Assembly: GCA_002305535.1 (NCBI GenBank)
Contig: DBRE01000083.1
Coordinates: 1 to 7,238 of the forward strand
Length of the DNA: 7,238 bases
Source of the DNA: Syntrophomonas sp. UBA1376
GTDB taxonomy: Bacteria; Bacillota; Syntrophomonadia; Syntrophomonadales; Syntrophomonadaceae
Reading direction: 5' to 3'
Shown here one piece after another: positions 1-7,142 of the stretch. Below the pieces are notes generated by a model. The model did no database searches, had not been told where the DNA came from, and was given only the letters and a program-made list of their open reading frames with translations. How positions within the stretch are numbered: the stretch's first letter is position 1; each line of letters starts with the position of its first letter. Made by a program: the position numbers and the translations under genes.

Positions 1-1
1 C

Positions 2-24
2 AAGGACCGTCCCCAAACTTGCGC
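2..24 (-). repeat. Dispersed repeat copy R1 (GGGGACGGTCCTT family), left edge
   Basis: Read on the minus strand this starts GCGCAAGTTTGGGGACGGTC and continues to CCTT at the edge of the window. It matches R3 (7216-7238) at 22 of 23 positions, in inverted orientation, and R2 (5087-5105) at all but one position over the shared 19. It lies 77 bases beyond the uvrC stop and in the same sense as the operon. It may continue outside the window. From memory, GGGGACGGT-type repeats are scattered in Clostridia and deltaproteobacterial genomes, often near small Y1-type (RAYT/IS200-like) transposase genes. No such gene is in this window. Confidence 0.85.
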
Positions 25-39
25 TGATGTAGACTGAAG

Positions 40-91
40 CAGGGATATTATTGCCCTGATTATGCATTATTCTACCATATTTCTATGGGTA
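40..91 (-). terminator. Weak hairpin pair downstream of uvrC, possible operon 3' end
   Basis: Reading down from the uvrC stop, the minus strand can form CCATA-GAAA-TATGG (88-84 with 79-75, extended by TA/TA over a one-base bulge) ten bases after the stop. It then forms CAGGG-N9-CCCTG (58-54 with 44-40). Neither is followed by a run of T, so a classic intrinsic terminator is not shown. They may be mRNA-end structures or chance. Transcription may continue past the window. Confidence 0.25.
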
Positions 92-100
92 ATAGTCGTT

Positions 101-1912
101 TTAGGGGGTGATCGTACCATGAAAATATTCGTAAACGCGCCGGGCTACGCTTTGATTCATACTGGGAACTGCTGCCAGTTCCTGCAGGGAGGCTTCTCTT
201 ATACCGTTTACAGAGCCAAACTGCTTCAACAAGGCTCGGCGCCGCTGCGGCCCCACACCTTCAATATGATCCAGAGCGGAGGAAGTCATACGCCGGGTGC
301 GGCGCTGCCGGTTGTACTCCACCGCAAAACGATGAGCCTCGTCCCGCAGTCGCTGTAAAAGGCGTAGGCCTTCATCACGGCGTGGCAGCACCAGTGGTTC
401 ACTCCGTTGCGGCTGGTAAATTTCCTCATTTTTCTTGGCCAAACTAATGAGGGGAATGTCGACTCCCAGTTCAGCCAAGATTATCTGCACGGCATTTACC
501 TGCCCCAGTCCCCCATCAATGACAATTAGATCGGGTTCTGGCAAAAAGGCAGGATTTTGTTGCTGGGCCTGGAGAAAACGGCGCCGCAAGGTCTCCCGCA
601 GAGAGGCAAAATCGTCGTTTTGATCCTGCTTCATTTTGAAACGACGATAAGCACTGCTATCAGGCACCCCATCGGTGAAGACCACCATGGAAGCCACCGT
701 TTCCTGCCCTCCCAGATGTGAAATATCGTAACATTCGATACGTGTTGGTACTACCGGTAGTTTCAGCACCTTGCTCAAATGCACCAACACCGCCTGTTGG
801 CGAGCGTCCTTTTCATAGCGCTCCTTCCAGAGCAGGTTCGCATTCTCCATTATCATTTCTAACAGACTGCGTTTATCCCCCCGCTGGGGCACTTTGATAC
901 TGACCCGATGGCCAGTCACGCCTTGGAGCCATTCTTCCAGCAATTCCTGTTCGGCGGGCAATGTGTTGACCACCAGTTCCCTGGGTATATCGGTATTATC
1001 TGTATAATAGCGGCGTAAGAACTGCCCCATCAACTCAGCTTCCTCCTGACCGGTGGGACGATTGAGCCAGATGGTGTCTTTGGCAATGATCTTACCGTTG
1101 CGGATCTTAAAAACCAGGGCCAAGCTGTCCTTTTCACCCACAATTATTCCTACCAGATCAAGATTCCAAGGAGATTGCAGGTGCACCTTCTGGGTTTCCC
1201 CGATTTTGTGGATAGCATTGATTTGATCACGCAAACGGGCGGCTTTTTCAAATTCCAGGTCAGCGGCGGCAGCCTTCATTTCCACTTCTTTGGCCTGCAG
1301 CATTTCGCGGCTGTCTCCCTCCAAAAAAGCGATGATCTGCTCCACCATTTGCCGGTAATCCTCTACAGATACCTCCCCGGTACAGGGTGCCAGGCATTTT
1401 TTCAGATCACGGTTCAAACAGGGCCGATGAGCCGGGCGCAGGGTCTTACAGGTACGCAGAGGAAACAAGGTTGTCAAGAGGCGTAGGGTTTCTTTAAGGG
1501 AAGATACATCAGTATAGGGGCCAAAATAACGAGAAACCCCGTCCCTTTTTTCCCGGGTGATGTAGACTCGCGGATAGGGATCCGCAATACTGATCTTAAG
1601 ATAGGGATAGGTTTTGTCATCGCGCAGATCGATATTGTAACGGGGCTGATAGGCCTTGATCAGGTTGTTCTCCAGGATCAAGGCCTCCACTTCCGTGTTG
1701 GTGACAATGAAATCAAAATCATCCACCCGGGCCATCATGGCCCGTACCTTGGGATGTAAGTGCTCACTACTCTGAAAATACGAGCGCATTCGATTACGCA
1801 GAGCTTTGGCTTTGCCTACATAAATGACCTGACCGCTCTGATCTTTGTACATATACACACCCGGTTGGAGGGGGACGTTTTTCAAGCGGGCTTTTAATTC
1901 TTCACTGGTCAT
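101..1912 (-). CDS. uvrC: UvrABC system protein C (dual-incision endonuclease)
   Basis: UvrC makes both cuts around a lesion held by UvrB: the 3' cut with its N-terminal GIY-YIG nuclease and the 5' cut with its C-terminal RNase H-like domain. The 603-residue product is of normal length. Visible are GVY at 18-20 and YVGKAK at 31-36 with the catalytic glutamate in TEVEALILENN (probably E76). A cysteine set C155-x9-C165-x7-C173-x3-C177 matches the iron-sulfur ligands described for UvrC. A UVR domain for UvrB binding lies at about 203-236. Likely acidic and histidine residues of the second nuclease are D396 (ECYDISHL), D434, D466 (VIDGGLGQ) and H527. Two helix-hairpin-helix motifs lie at about 547-598. 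The ATG at 1912 is chosen: it overlaps the uvrA stop as ATGA and has AGGTG eight bases upstream. A GTG at 1921 in the same frame is possible but has no well-placed ribosome site. It is the last gene of the operon in this window. Confidence 0.98.
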   Translation of the reverse strand: MTSEELKARLKNVPLQPGVYMYKDQSGQVIYVGKAKALRNRMRSYFQSSEHLHPKVRAMMARVDDFDFIVTNTEVEALILENNLIKAYQPRYNIDLRDDKTYPYLKISIADPYPRVYITREKRDGVSRYFGPYTDVSSLKETLRLLTTLFPLRTCKTLRPAHRPCLNRDLKKCLAPCTGEVSVEDYRQMVEQIIAFLEGDSREMLQAKEVEMKAAAADLEFEKAARLRDQINAIHKIGETQKVHLQSPWNLDLVGIIVGEKDSLALVFKIRNGKIIAKDTIWLNRPTGQEEAELMGQFLRRYYTDNTDIPRELVVNTLPAEQELLEEWLQGVTGHRVSIKVPQRGDKRSLLEMIMENANLLWKERYEKDARQQAVLVHLSKVLKLPVVPTRIECYDISHLGGQETVASMVVFTDGVPDSSAYRRFKMKQDQNDDFASLRETLRRRFLQAQQQNPAFLPEPDLIVIDGGLGQVNAVQIILAELGVDIPLISLAKKNEEIYQPQRSEPLVLPRRDEGLRLLQRLRDEAHRFAVEYNRQRRTRRMTSSALDHIEGVGPQRRRALLKQFGSVNGIREASLQELAAVPSMNQSVARRVYEYFHGTITP

Positions 1913-4767
1913 GAGACCCACACCTGCTTTGGCCCCTCATCCAGGCCCAATACTGGTCGCAGGTAATGGCCGGTGTAGGAGGCGGGACACTGGGCCACCT
2001 GTTCGGGAGTGCCTTCGGCTATGATTTGTCCGCCCTTTTCTCCACCTTCCGGTCCCAAGTCGATCAGATGATCCGCCGATTTGATCACATCCAGATTATG
2101 CTCTATTATAAGCACGCTATTGCCCGCATCCACCAAGCGGTTGAGAACTCCCAACAGATGCTTGACATCGTGCTTGTGCAATCCGGTAGTGGGCTCATCC
2201 AGTATATACAGGGTTTTGCCGGTGGAGCGTTTGGACAGTTCGGTAGCCAGTTTGACCCGCTGGGCTTCTCCGCCAGATAGAGTAGGCGCTGGTTGCCCCA
2301 GTTGGATATAGCCTAGTCCCACATCCTGCACCACTTTCAGTTTACGATGGATACGGGGTATCACTTCGAAGAAATCCACCGCTTCGTCCACGGTCATGGC
2401 CAACACATCGGCGATGGTCTTGCCGCGATATTTGACCTCCAGGGTCTCCCGATTATAGCGTTTGCCTTTGCAGACTTCACAGGGAATGTAGACATCGGGC
2501 AGAAAATGCATTTCGATTTTGATGATGCCATCTCCACTACAGGCTTCACAACGCCCTCCCCGGACATTAAAGCTGAAACGCCCTGGCTTATAGCCCCGCA
2601 CCTTAGCTTCGGCAGTTTCGGCATACAATTCGCGGATGTTGTCAAATACTCCGGTGTAAGTGGCTGGATTGGAGCGGGGTGTCCGGCCGATAGGCGACTG
2701 ATCGATATTCACCACTTTGTCTATCGCCTGCAGACCCTCGATGCTCTGATGGGCTCCAGGACGATGACGGCCGCCATGCAATCGTTTCATCAAGGCTGGA
2801 TAGAGGATACTCTCTACCAGAGTACTCTTGCCTGAGCCTGATACTCCCGTGATGACCACCATTTTAGCCAATGGTATGGTCACATCTATGTCTTTTAAGT
2901 TATGCTGACTGGCTCCTTTGATGACCAGACTGGAGCCATTGCCGCTGCGCCGCTGTGCCGGCAGCTCAATATCCAGTTGACCCGACAGGTACTGACCGGT
3001 CAGCGACCTTTCACAGGCTAGAATGTCCTCTACAGTGCCCTGGGCTACAATTTCGCCCCCATGCACTCCGGCCAGAGGGCCGATGTCTATGACATGATCA
3101 GCATTGCGGACGGTGTCTTCATCGTGTTCCACCACGATAACAGTATTGCCCAGATCACGCAGCCGTTTGAGAGTAGCCAGCAAACGCTCATTATCCCGGG
3201 GGTGCAAGCCAATACTGGGTTCATCCAGAACATACAGTACCCCTACCAGACTGGATCCTACCTGGGTAGCCAGACGAATGCGCTGGGCCTCGCCCCCGGA
3301 CAGACTGCCGGCTTTACGATCCAGTGTCAGGTAATCCAAGCCCACATCGATCAAGAAACGCAGGCGCTCTTTTATTTCTTTGACGACCAGGCGGGCAATA
3401 ATAGTCTCCCGCTCATTGAGGGGCAGCTGTTCAAAAAAGTTGACTGCTTCGCTCACTGATAAGGCAGTAACATCATTGATAGACTTGTCCCCTACCAAGA
3501 CCCACAGGATCTCTTCCCGCAAGCGTTTGCCCTGACAGCGGGGGCAGATAGAATAAGTCATGTACTTTTCGATATCCTCCCGGGCATATTCGGAACGGGT
3601 CTCCATATAACGGCGGCTGAGGTTATTGATCACTCCTTCGTAGCTGGAACGGTATTTACCAGTCTCTCCATAGGAATTGGTATAGGTGATTTCAAACCTT
3701 TCGCCCCCATTTCCATAGAGAAGAAAGTCGATCTGTTTCTGGTCTAATTCCTTTAAGGGGCGATCCAGAGGAACTTTGTACTTCTGAGCGGCCGCCGCCA
3801 AGATCTTATTATAGTAAGTAAAAAAGTTGTTGGACCAGGGAATAATAGCGCCATCTTCCAGGCTCTTATCCATATCCAAAATCAAACTGGGATCGATCTC
3901 CCGCTTCCAGCCCAGTCCGTCACACTCCGGGCAGGCTCCGAAAGGATTGTTGAAAGAGAACATGCGCGGGCTCAGTTCGGGCAGGCTAAAACCACATTCC
4001 GGACAGGAAAACTCCTGACTAAAGACCATCTCTTCTTCTCCCTCATCCTTGAGCCACAGGATCCCTATGGTTCCTTCGCTGAGTTCAAAAGCCAATTCCA
4101 GCGACTCGGCCAGACGGCTGCGAACATCCTCTTTGATGACCAGGCGATCCACCACCGCTTTGATATCGTGCTTCTTGTTCTTGGCCAGTTCGATCTCCTC
4201 ATCAGAGGTGTATTCATAGCCATCTACGATCACCCGCACGAACCCATCCTTAAAAAGATTCTGCAGGACTTTGCGGTGTTCACCTTTCTGTCCGATAACC
4301 ACAGGAGCCAGAACTTTGATGCGGCTGTTGGCGGGCAGTTCCAGTAGGGTATCTACGATCTGATCAATGGTCTGCCGCTGGATAGGCTTATGGCAATGAG
4401 GACAATGAGGCCGGCCGATTCGGGCAAACAGCAAGCGCAGATAATCATAGATCTCTGTTACCGTCCCCACGGTGGAACGGGGGTTATTGGAAGTGGATTT
4501 CTGATCAATGGAAATAGAGGGAGACAGACCCTCGATATAATCTACATCCGGTTTGTCCATCTGCCCTAAAAACTGGCGCGCATAAGTAGACAGTGATTCC
4601 ATATAGCGGCGCTGTCCTTCACTATAGATGGTGTCAAAAGCCAGACTGGACTTGCCGGATCCGGAAACCCCGGTAAAGACCACTAGCTGATCCCGTGGTA
4701 CAGTCACATCGATGTTTTTCAAATTATGCTCCCGAGCACCTTTCACATAAATATAATCTCTAGCCAT
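1909..4767 (-). CDS. uvrA: UvrABC system protein A (damage-sensing ABC ATPase)
   Basis: UvrA is the dimeric ABC-type ATPase that scans DNA for helix distortion and delivers UvrB. The product is 952 residues (E. coli 940). Half one has Walker A GVSGSGKSS at 33-41 (K39), signature LSGGEAQR at 489-496 and Walker B LYVLDEP at 511-517. Half two has Walker A GVSGSGKST at 641-649 (K647), signature LSGGEAQR at 830-837 and Walker B LYILDEP at 853-859. Zinc modules are C255-x2-C258-x20-C279-x2-C282 and C740-x2-C743-x19-C763-x2-C766. Two further CxxC pairs, C122/C125 and C408/C411, fit the extra zinc site known from Bacillus-type UvrA. The frame stays open back to a TTG at 4818, but the ATG at 4767 is chosen because AGGAG lies eight bases before it and MARDYIYVKGA is the usual family N-terminus. 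The last codons overlap the uvrC start. It is separated from uvrB by a 344-base spacer of repeats. Confidence 0.98.
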   Translation of the reverse strand: MARDYIYVKGAREHNLKNIDVTVPRDQLVVFTGVSGSGKSSLAFDTIYSEGQRRYMESLSTYARQFLGQMDKPDVDYIEGLSPSISIDQKSTSNNPRSTVGTVTEIYDYLRLLFARIGRPHCPHCHKPIQRQTIDQIVDTLLELPANSRIKVLAPVVIGQKGEHRKVLQNLFKDGFVRVIVDGYEYTSDEEIELAKNKKHDIKAVVDRLVIKEDVRSRLAESLELAFELSEGTIGILWLKDEGEEEMVFSQEFSCPECGFSLPELSPRMFSFNNPFGACPECDGLGWKREIDPSLILDMDKSLEDGAIIPWSNNFFTYYNKILAAAAQKYKVPLDRPLKELDQKQIDFLLYGNGGERFEITYTNSYGETGKYRSSYEGVINNLSRRYMETRSEYAREDIEKYMTYSICPRCQGKRLREEILWVLVGDKSINDVTALSVSEAVNFFEQLPLNERETIIARLVVKEIKERLRFLIDVGLDYLTLDRKAGSLSGGEAQRIRLATQVGSSLVGVLYVLDEPSIGLHPRDNERLLATLKRLRDLGNTVIVVEHDEDTVRNADHVIDIGPLAGVHGGEIVAQGTVEDILACERSLTGQYLSGQLDIELPAQRRSGNGSSLVIKGASQHNLKDIDVTIPLAKMVVITGVSGSGKSTLVESILYPALMKRLHGGRHRPGAHQSIEGLQAIDKVVNIDQSPIGRTPRSNPATYTGVFDNIRELYAETAEAKVRGYKPGRFSFNVRGGRCEACSGDGIIKIEMHFLPDVYIPCEVCKGKRYNRETLEVKYRGKTIADVLAMTVDEAVDFFEVIPRIHRKLKVVQDVGLGYIQLGQPAPTLSGGEAQRVKLATELSKRSTGKTLYILDEPTTGLHKHDVKHLLGVLNRLVDAGNSVLIIEHNLDVIKSADHLIDLGPEGGEKGGQIIAEGTPEQVAQCPASYTGHYLRPVLGLDEGPKQVWVS
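1921..1925 (-). promoter_or_regulatory. Ribosome binding site of uvrC inside the end of uvrA
   Basis: AGGTG on the minus strand, within the last codons of uvrA, lies eight bases before the uvrC ATG at 1912. Together with the ATGA overlap (1909-1912) it points to translational coupling, where ribosomes finishing uvrA restart on uvrC. Confidence 0.6.
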
Positions 4768-4775
4768 AATCTCTT

Positions 4776-4780
4776 CTCCT
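4776..4780 (-). promoter_or_regulatory. Ribosome binding site deciding the uvrA start
   Basis: AGGAG on the minus strand lies eight bases before the ATG at 4767. The upstream TTG at 4818, which would add 17 residues, has no comparable site in front of it. This decides the start in favour of MARDYIYV. Confidence 0.85.
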
Positions 4781-4882
4781 ATCAAAATGGATCGCCAGTT
4801 TAGTTCGCTCCCGCGCAAACCAAAGGATCGTGGGAGACTGTCTGAGGCGTAGCCTACGAATTCTTATCGTTATCAGAGGGAA

Positions 4883-4915
4883 AGATCCTTCGGTCGTTCC
4901 TCCCTCAGGATGACA
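4883..4915 (-). repeat. TGTCAT-type dispersed repeat, unit 1 (minus orientation)
   Basis: On the minus strand the unit opens TGTCATCCTGAGGGAGG and closes AGGATCT. Its arms ATCCT (4911-4907) and AGGAT (4889-4885) can pair around a 17-base loop. A competing stem GAGGGA/TCCCTC (4876-4881 with 4901-4906) is also possible. The wording matches a widely scattered bacterial intergenic repeat of the TGTCATCCTGAGCG...AAGGATCT kind, recognised from memory and not searched. It lies in the leader of uvrA, about 115 bases before its start. Confidence 0.75.
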
Positions 4916-4972
4916 ATTAAAAAGGTTTTCAGGGTAAACGCTCTAATCATAGAAAAATTGACACTAGAAAGC

Positions 4973-5001
4973 TGTCATTGCGAGCGTAGCGCGGCAATCC
5001 C
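4973..5001 (+). repeat. TGTCAT-type dispersed repeat, unit 2 (plus orientation)
   Basis: On the plus strand the unit opens TGTCATTGCGAGCGTAGCGC and closes GGCAATCCC. Its arms ATTGC (4977-4981) and GCAAT (4994-4998) can pair around a 12-base loop that itself contains GCG/CGC. It is related to unit 1 and points the other way, with the TGTCA ends of the two units facing each other 57 bases apart. A further TGACA at 4959-4963 forms a short inverted repeat with the TGTCA at 4973-4977. Confidence 0.75.
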
Positions 5002-5086
5002 TAAACTCAAACCGAAAGCTTTGTCAGCAGTCACCAGTATCTCTACTAATACTCCAGCGAAAGTTTTGGTTTTTCAGCACTCTCAA

Positions 5087-5105
5087 ACCGTCCCCTAACT
5101 TGCGC
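5087..5105 (-). repeat. Dispersed repeat copy R2, directly after uvrB
   Basis: The minus-strand sequence GCGCAAGTTAGGGGACGGT is identical to the first 19 bases of R3. After it the two diverge (TTGA here, CCTT in R3), so this copy is truncated or diverged at the GGT end. It starts only six bases after the uvrB stop codon and reads in the same sense as the operon, so it would be in the uvrB 3' mRNA. Confidence 0.85.
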
Positions 5106-5111
5106 TGCTAA

Positions 5112-7118
5112 CTACCGCCTGCGGCGGCTCTTTTTAGCCGGCGGGGCGGAGGTAAGTTCTTTGATCAGGTCGCGCAGTTGGGCGGCTCGTTCATACTCCA
5201 GATTTTCGGCAGCCTGGCGCATTTCTTCTTCTATTTCTCGCGCTAAGCGCAGACGTTCCTTTTTGGGCAGGTGGTTAAATCCCAGGATGTCGTATTCCGC
5301 CGGTGTTTCCGCTATAGTAGCCTCTATGGACGCGTGGACGGCCTTCTTTATACTCTCCGGAGTTATGTTATGCTTCCGGTTGTATTCCATCTGTTTGGTG
5401 CGGCGCCGGTTCGTCTCTTCCAAAGCAGTCTGCATGGAGGGAGTGACCGTATCCGCATACATAATGACCCGGCCTTCCACATTGCGGGCTGCCCGGCCAA
5501 TGGTTTGGATCAGAGATCGTCCCGAACGCAGGAAACCTTCCTTGTCAGCATCCAGGATAGCCACCAAAGCTACTTCCGGCAGATCCAAACCTTCTCGCAG
5601 TAAGTTGATACCCACCAATATATCGAATTCCCCGTTGCGCAAATCACGCAATATCTCCAGTCTTTCCAAGGCATCAATGTCCGAATGCATATAGCTCACC
5701 CGCAAGTCGGCATCGGACAGGTAATCGCACAGATCCTCAGCCATGCGTTTGGTCAGAGTAGTGACCAAGACGCGAAATCCCTGGGCTACGGTGGTACGGA
5801 TCTCCTTGATCAAATCATCGATCTGATTCTCAGTGGGCCGCACTATGATCTGTGGATCAATCAAGCCGGTAGGGCGGATGATCTGCTCGGCTACCTGCTT
5901 ACTGTGGGTGATCTCATAATCTCCCGGGGTAGCACTAACATAAATCACCTGGCCTATCTTTTCATCAAATTCCGCGAACTTCAGAGGCCGATTATCCAGA
6001 GCCGAGGGTAAGCGGAAACCGTATTCGACCAAGTTTTGCTTGCGTGACCGGTCACCTTCATACATACCCCGCACCTGGGGCACTCCGATGTGAGATTCAT
6101 CCATAAACAGCAAGAAATCCTCAGGGAAAAAGTCTATCAAGGTATAGGGCGGTTCGCCCGGGGCTCGTCCCGTAATATAGCGGGAATAGTTTTCGATCCC
6201 TTTGCAGTAGCCCACTTCTCTTATCATTTCCAGGTCAAATCGGGTGCGCTGTTCAATACGCTGGGCTTCCAGCAGCTTGCCCTCTTGTTGAAATTTCTCC
6301 AGCTGCTGGGCCAGTTCCATCTCAATCTCGCCGGCGGCTTCCAGCATTCTTTCCCGACTGGTGACATAGTGGGAGGCCGGAAAAACGAAAGCATGGAGGC
6401 GACGTCCCAGTACTTCACCGGTCAAAGGATTAAACTCCACGATGCGGTCGATTTCATCCCCAAAAAACTCCACCCGCAGAGCCTGTTCCCCTGAGGAGGC
6501 CGGAAATATCTCTACCACATCTCCCCGCACCCGGAATTGCCCCCGAGTGAAGGCTACTTCATTGCGGGTATAATGGGTTTCCACCAGACGGCGCAAAACC
6601 TCATCCCGGGAGATCTCCATCTGGGGACGTAAGGATAGAGCCATGGCATAGTAATCTTCCGGAGCACCTAGTCCGTAGATGCAGGAAACACTGGCCACAA
6701 TAATGACATCCCGCCGTTCCAGCAGGGCAGCTGTAGCCGAGTGGCGCAGCTTGTCGATCTCATCATTTATGGAGGAGTCTTTTTCAATATAGGTATCAGT
6801 CTGGGGCACATAAGCCTCGGGCTGATAATAGTCATAATAGCTGATGAAGTATTCCACCGCATTCTCGGGGAAAAACTGCTTGAACTCGGAGTAAAGCTGT
6901 CCTGCCAGGGTTTTATTGGGAGCCATGACCAAGCTGGGCCGCTGCACTTCCTCAATGATGCGGGCCATGGTAAAGGTCTTTCCTGAGCCGGTCACCCCCA
7001 GCAAGGTCTGATCCCGGTACCCGCTTTTCAGGCCCTGCACCAGACTACGGATGGCCTCCGGCTGGTCACCCTTCTCCTGGTATTCAGAATGAATTCGAAA
7101 TTCTGGCAAAGCTGTCAC
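5112..7118 (-). CDS. uvrB: UvrABC system protein B (excinuclease damage-verification helicase)
   Basis: UvrB is the central cytoplasmic subunit of bacterial nucleotide excision repair. UvrA loads it at a lesion, it uses ATP to open the strands locally and verify damage, and it recruits UvrC. The 668-residue product has the normal length (E. coli is about 673). Visible motifs are Walker A GVTGSGKT at 41-48 (K47), the strand-separating beta-hairpin region rich in tyrosine at about 94-126, the helicase box DESH at 340-343, YVSATPG at 393-399, LLREGLDLPEV at 506-516 and QTIGRAARN at 538-546. A C-terminal UVR domain lies at about 620-656 (the UvrC contact), followed by a basic tail KKSRRRR. The start chosen is GTG at 7118. 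A TTG three codons further in (7109) is an alternative, because the ribosome site sits very close to the GTG. No in-frame ATG exists before the upstream stop. It is the first gene of the operon, and a repeat copy begins six bases after its TAG stop. Identity is very secure; only the start is uncertain. Confidence 0.98.
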   Translation of the reverse strand: MTALPEFRIHSEYQEKGDQPEAIRSLVQGLKSGYRDQTLLGVTGSGKTFTMARIIEEVQRPSLVMAPNKTLAGQLYSEFKQFFPENAVEYFISYYDYYQPEAYVPQTDTYIEKDSSINDEIDKLRHSATAALLERRDVIIVASVSCIYGLGAPEDYYAMALSLRPQMEISRDEVLRRLVETHYTRNEVAFTRGQFRVRGDVVEIFPASSGEQALRVEFFGDEIDRIVEFNPLTGEVLGRRLHAFVFPASHYVTSRERMLEAAGEIEMELAQQLEKFQQEGKLLEAQRIEQRTRFDLEMIREVGYCKGIENYSRYITGRAPGEPPYTLIDFFPEDFLLFMDESHIGVPQVRGMYEGDRSRKQNLVEYGFRLPSALDNRPLKFAEFDEKIGQVIYVSATPGDYEITHSKQVAEQIIRPTGLIDPQIIVRPTENQIDDLIKEIRTTVAQGFRVLVTTLTKRMAEDLCDYLSDADLRVSYMHSDIDALERLEILRDLRNGEFDILVGINLLREGLDLPEVALVAILDADKEGFLRSGRSLIQTIGRAARNVEGRVIMYADTVTPSMQTALEETNRRRTKQMEYNRKHNITPESIKKAVHASIEATIAETPAEYDILGFNHLPKKERLRLAREIEEEMRQAAENLEYERAAQLRDLIKELTSAPPAKKSRRRR

Positions 7119-7120
7119 TT

Positions 7121-7126
7121 CCCTTA
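7121..7126 (-). promoter_or_regulatory. Ribosome binding site of uvrB, unusually close to the GTG
   Basis: TAAGGG on the minus strand matches the start of the Shine-Dalgarno consensus but ends only two bases before the GTG at 7118. It ends 11 bases before the in-frame TTG at 7109. The optimal gap is usually five to nine bases, so neither start is ideal. This is why the uvrB start is the least certain of the three. Confidence 0.4.
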
Positions 7127-7142
7127 CAATGCCTCTATAAGA

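Larger units (their letters stand above)
4768..5111 (-). other. 344-base uvrB-uvrA spacer made largely of repeat remnants
   Basis: There is no convincing gene here. The spacer holds, in operon order, repeat R2, a small hairpin AGTAT/ATACT (5036-5040 with 5049-5053), the 9-base direct repeat CTCAAACCG (5006-5014 and 5082-5090), the two divergent TGTCAT units, an interrupted palindrome CGTAG-C-CTACG (4848-4858), and finally the uvrA ribosome site. A TATGAT (4951-4946) resembles a -10 element for uvrA but has no good -35 partner, so a separate uvrA promoter is not supported. The related Bacillus uvrB-uvrA pair is, as I recall, nearly contiguous, so this spacer looks like an accumulation of insertions within an older operon. 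Confidence 0.6.

Noticed and set aside
62..358. A 98-residue plus-strand open frame over the 3' end of uvrC.
   Set aside because: It is mostly antisense to the well-supported uvrC coding sequence, shows no recognisable domain, and has an unremarkable composition. It looks like a shadow frame.
2347..2835. A 162-residue plus-strand open frame opposite uvrA, and similar long antisense frames elsewhere in the three genes.
   Set aside because: Each lies entirely opposite highly conserved uvr coding sequence with all motifs intact in the minus frame. No independent start signal or domain was seen.
4768..4818. N-terminal extension of UvrA from a TTG at 4818 (17 extra residues).
   Set aside because: No ribosome site precedes the TTG, while AGGAG sits eight bases before the ATG at 4767. 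The extension also has no counterpart in the family.
4958..4963. A perfect TTGACA -35 box on the plus strand.
   Set aside because: There is no -10 at 16-18 bases (the sequence there is GC-rich repeat) and no plus-strand gene follows. It is part of the TGACA/TGTCA inverted repeat.
4910..5098. A 62-residue plus-strand open frame in the uvrB-uvrA spacer.
   Set aside because: It runs through a TGTCAT repeat unit and into R2, and has no recognisable protein feature. A repeat-derived open frame is the simpler reading.
5087..5105. R2 as an intrinsic terminator of uvrB.
   Set aside because: The repeat core has no self-complementary arms and no T run follows it on the minus strand.
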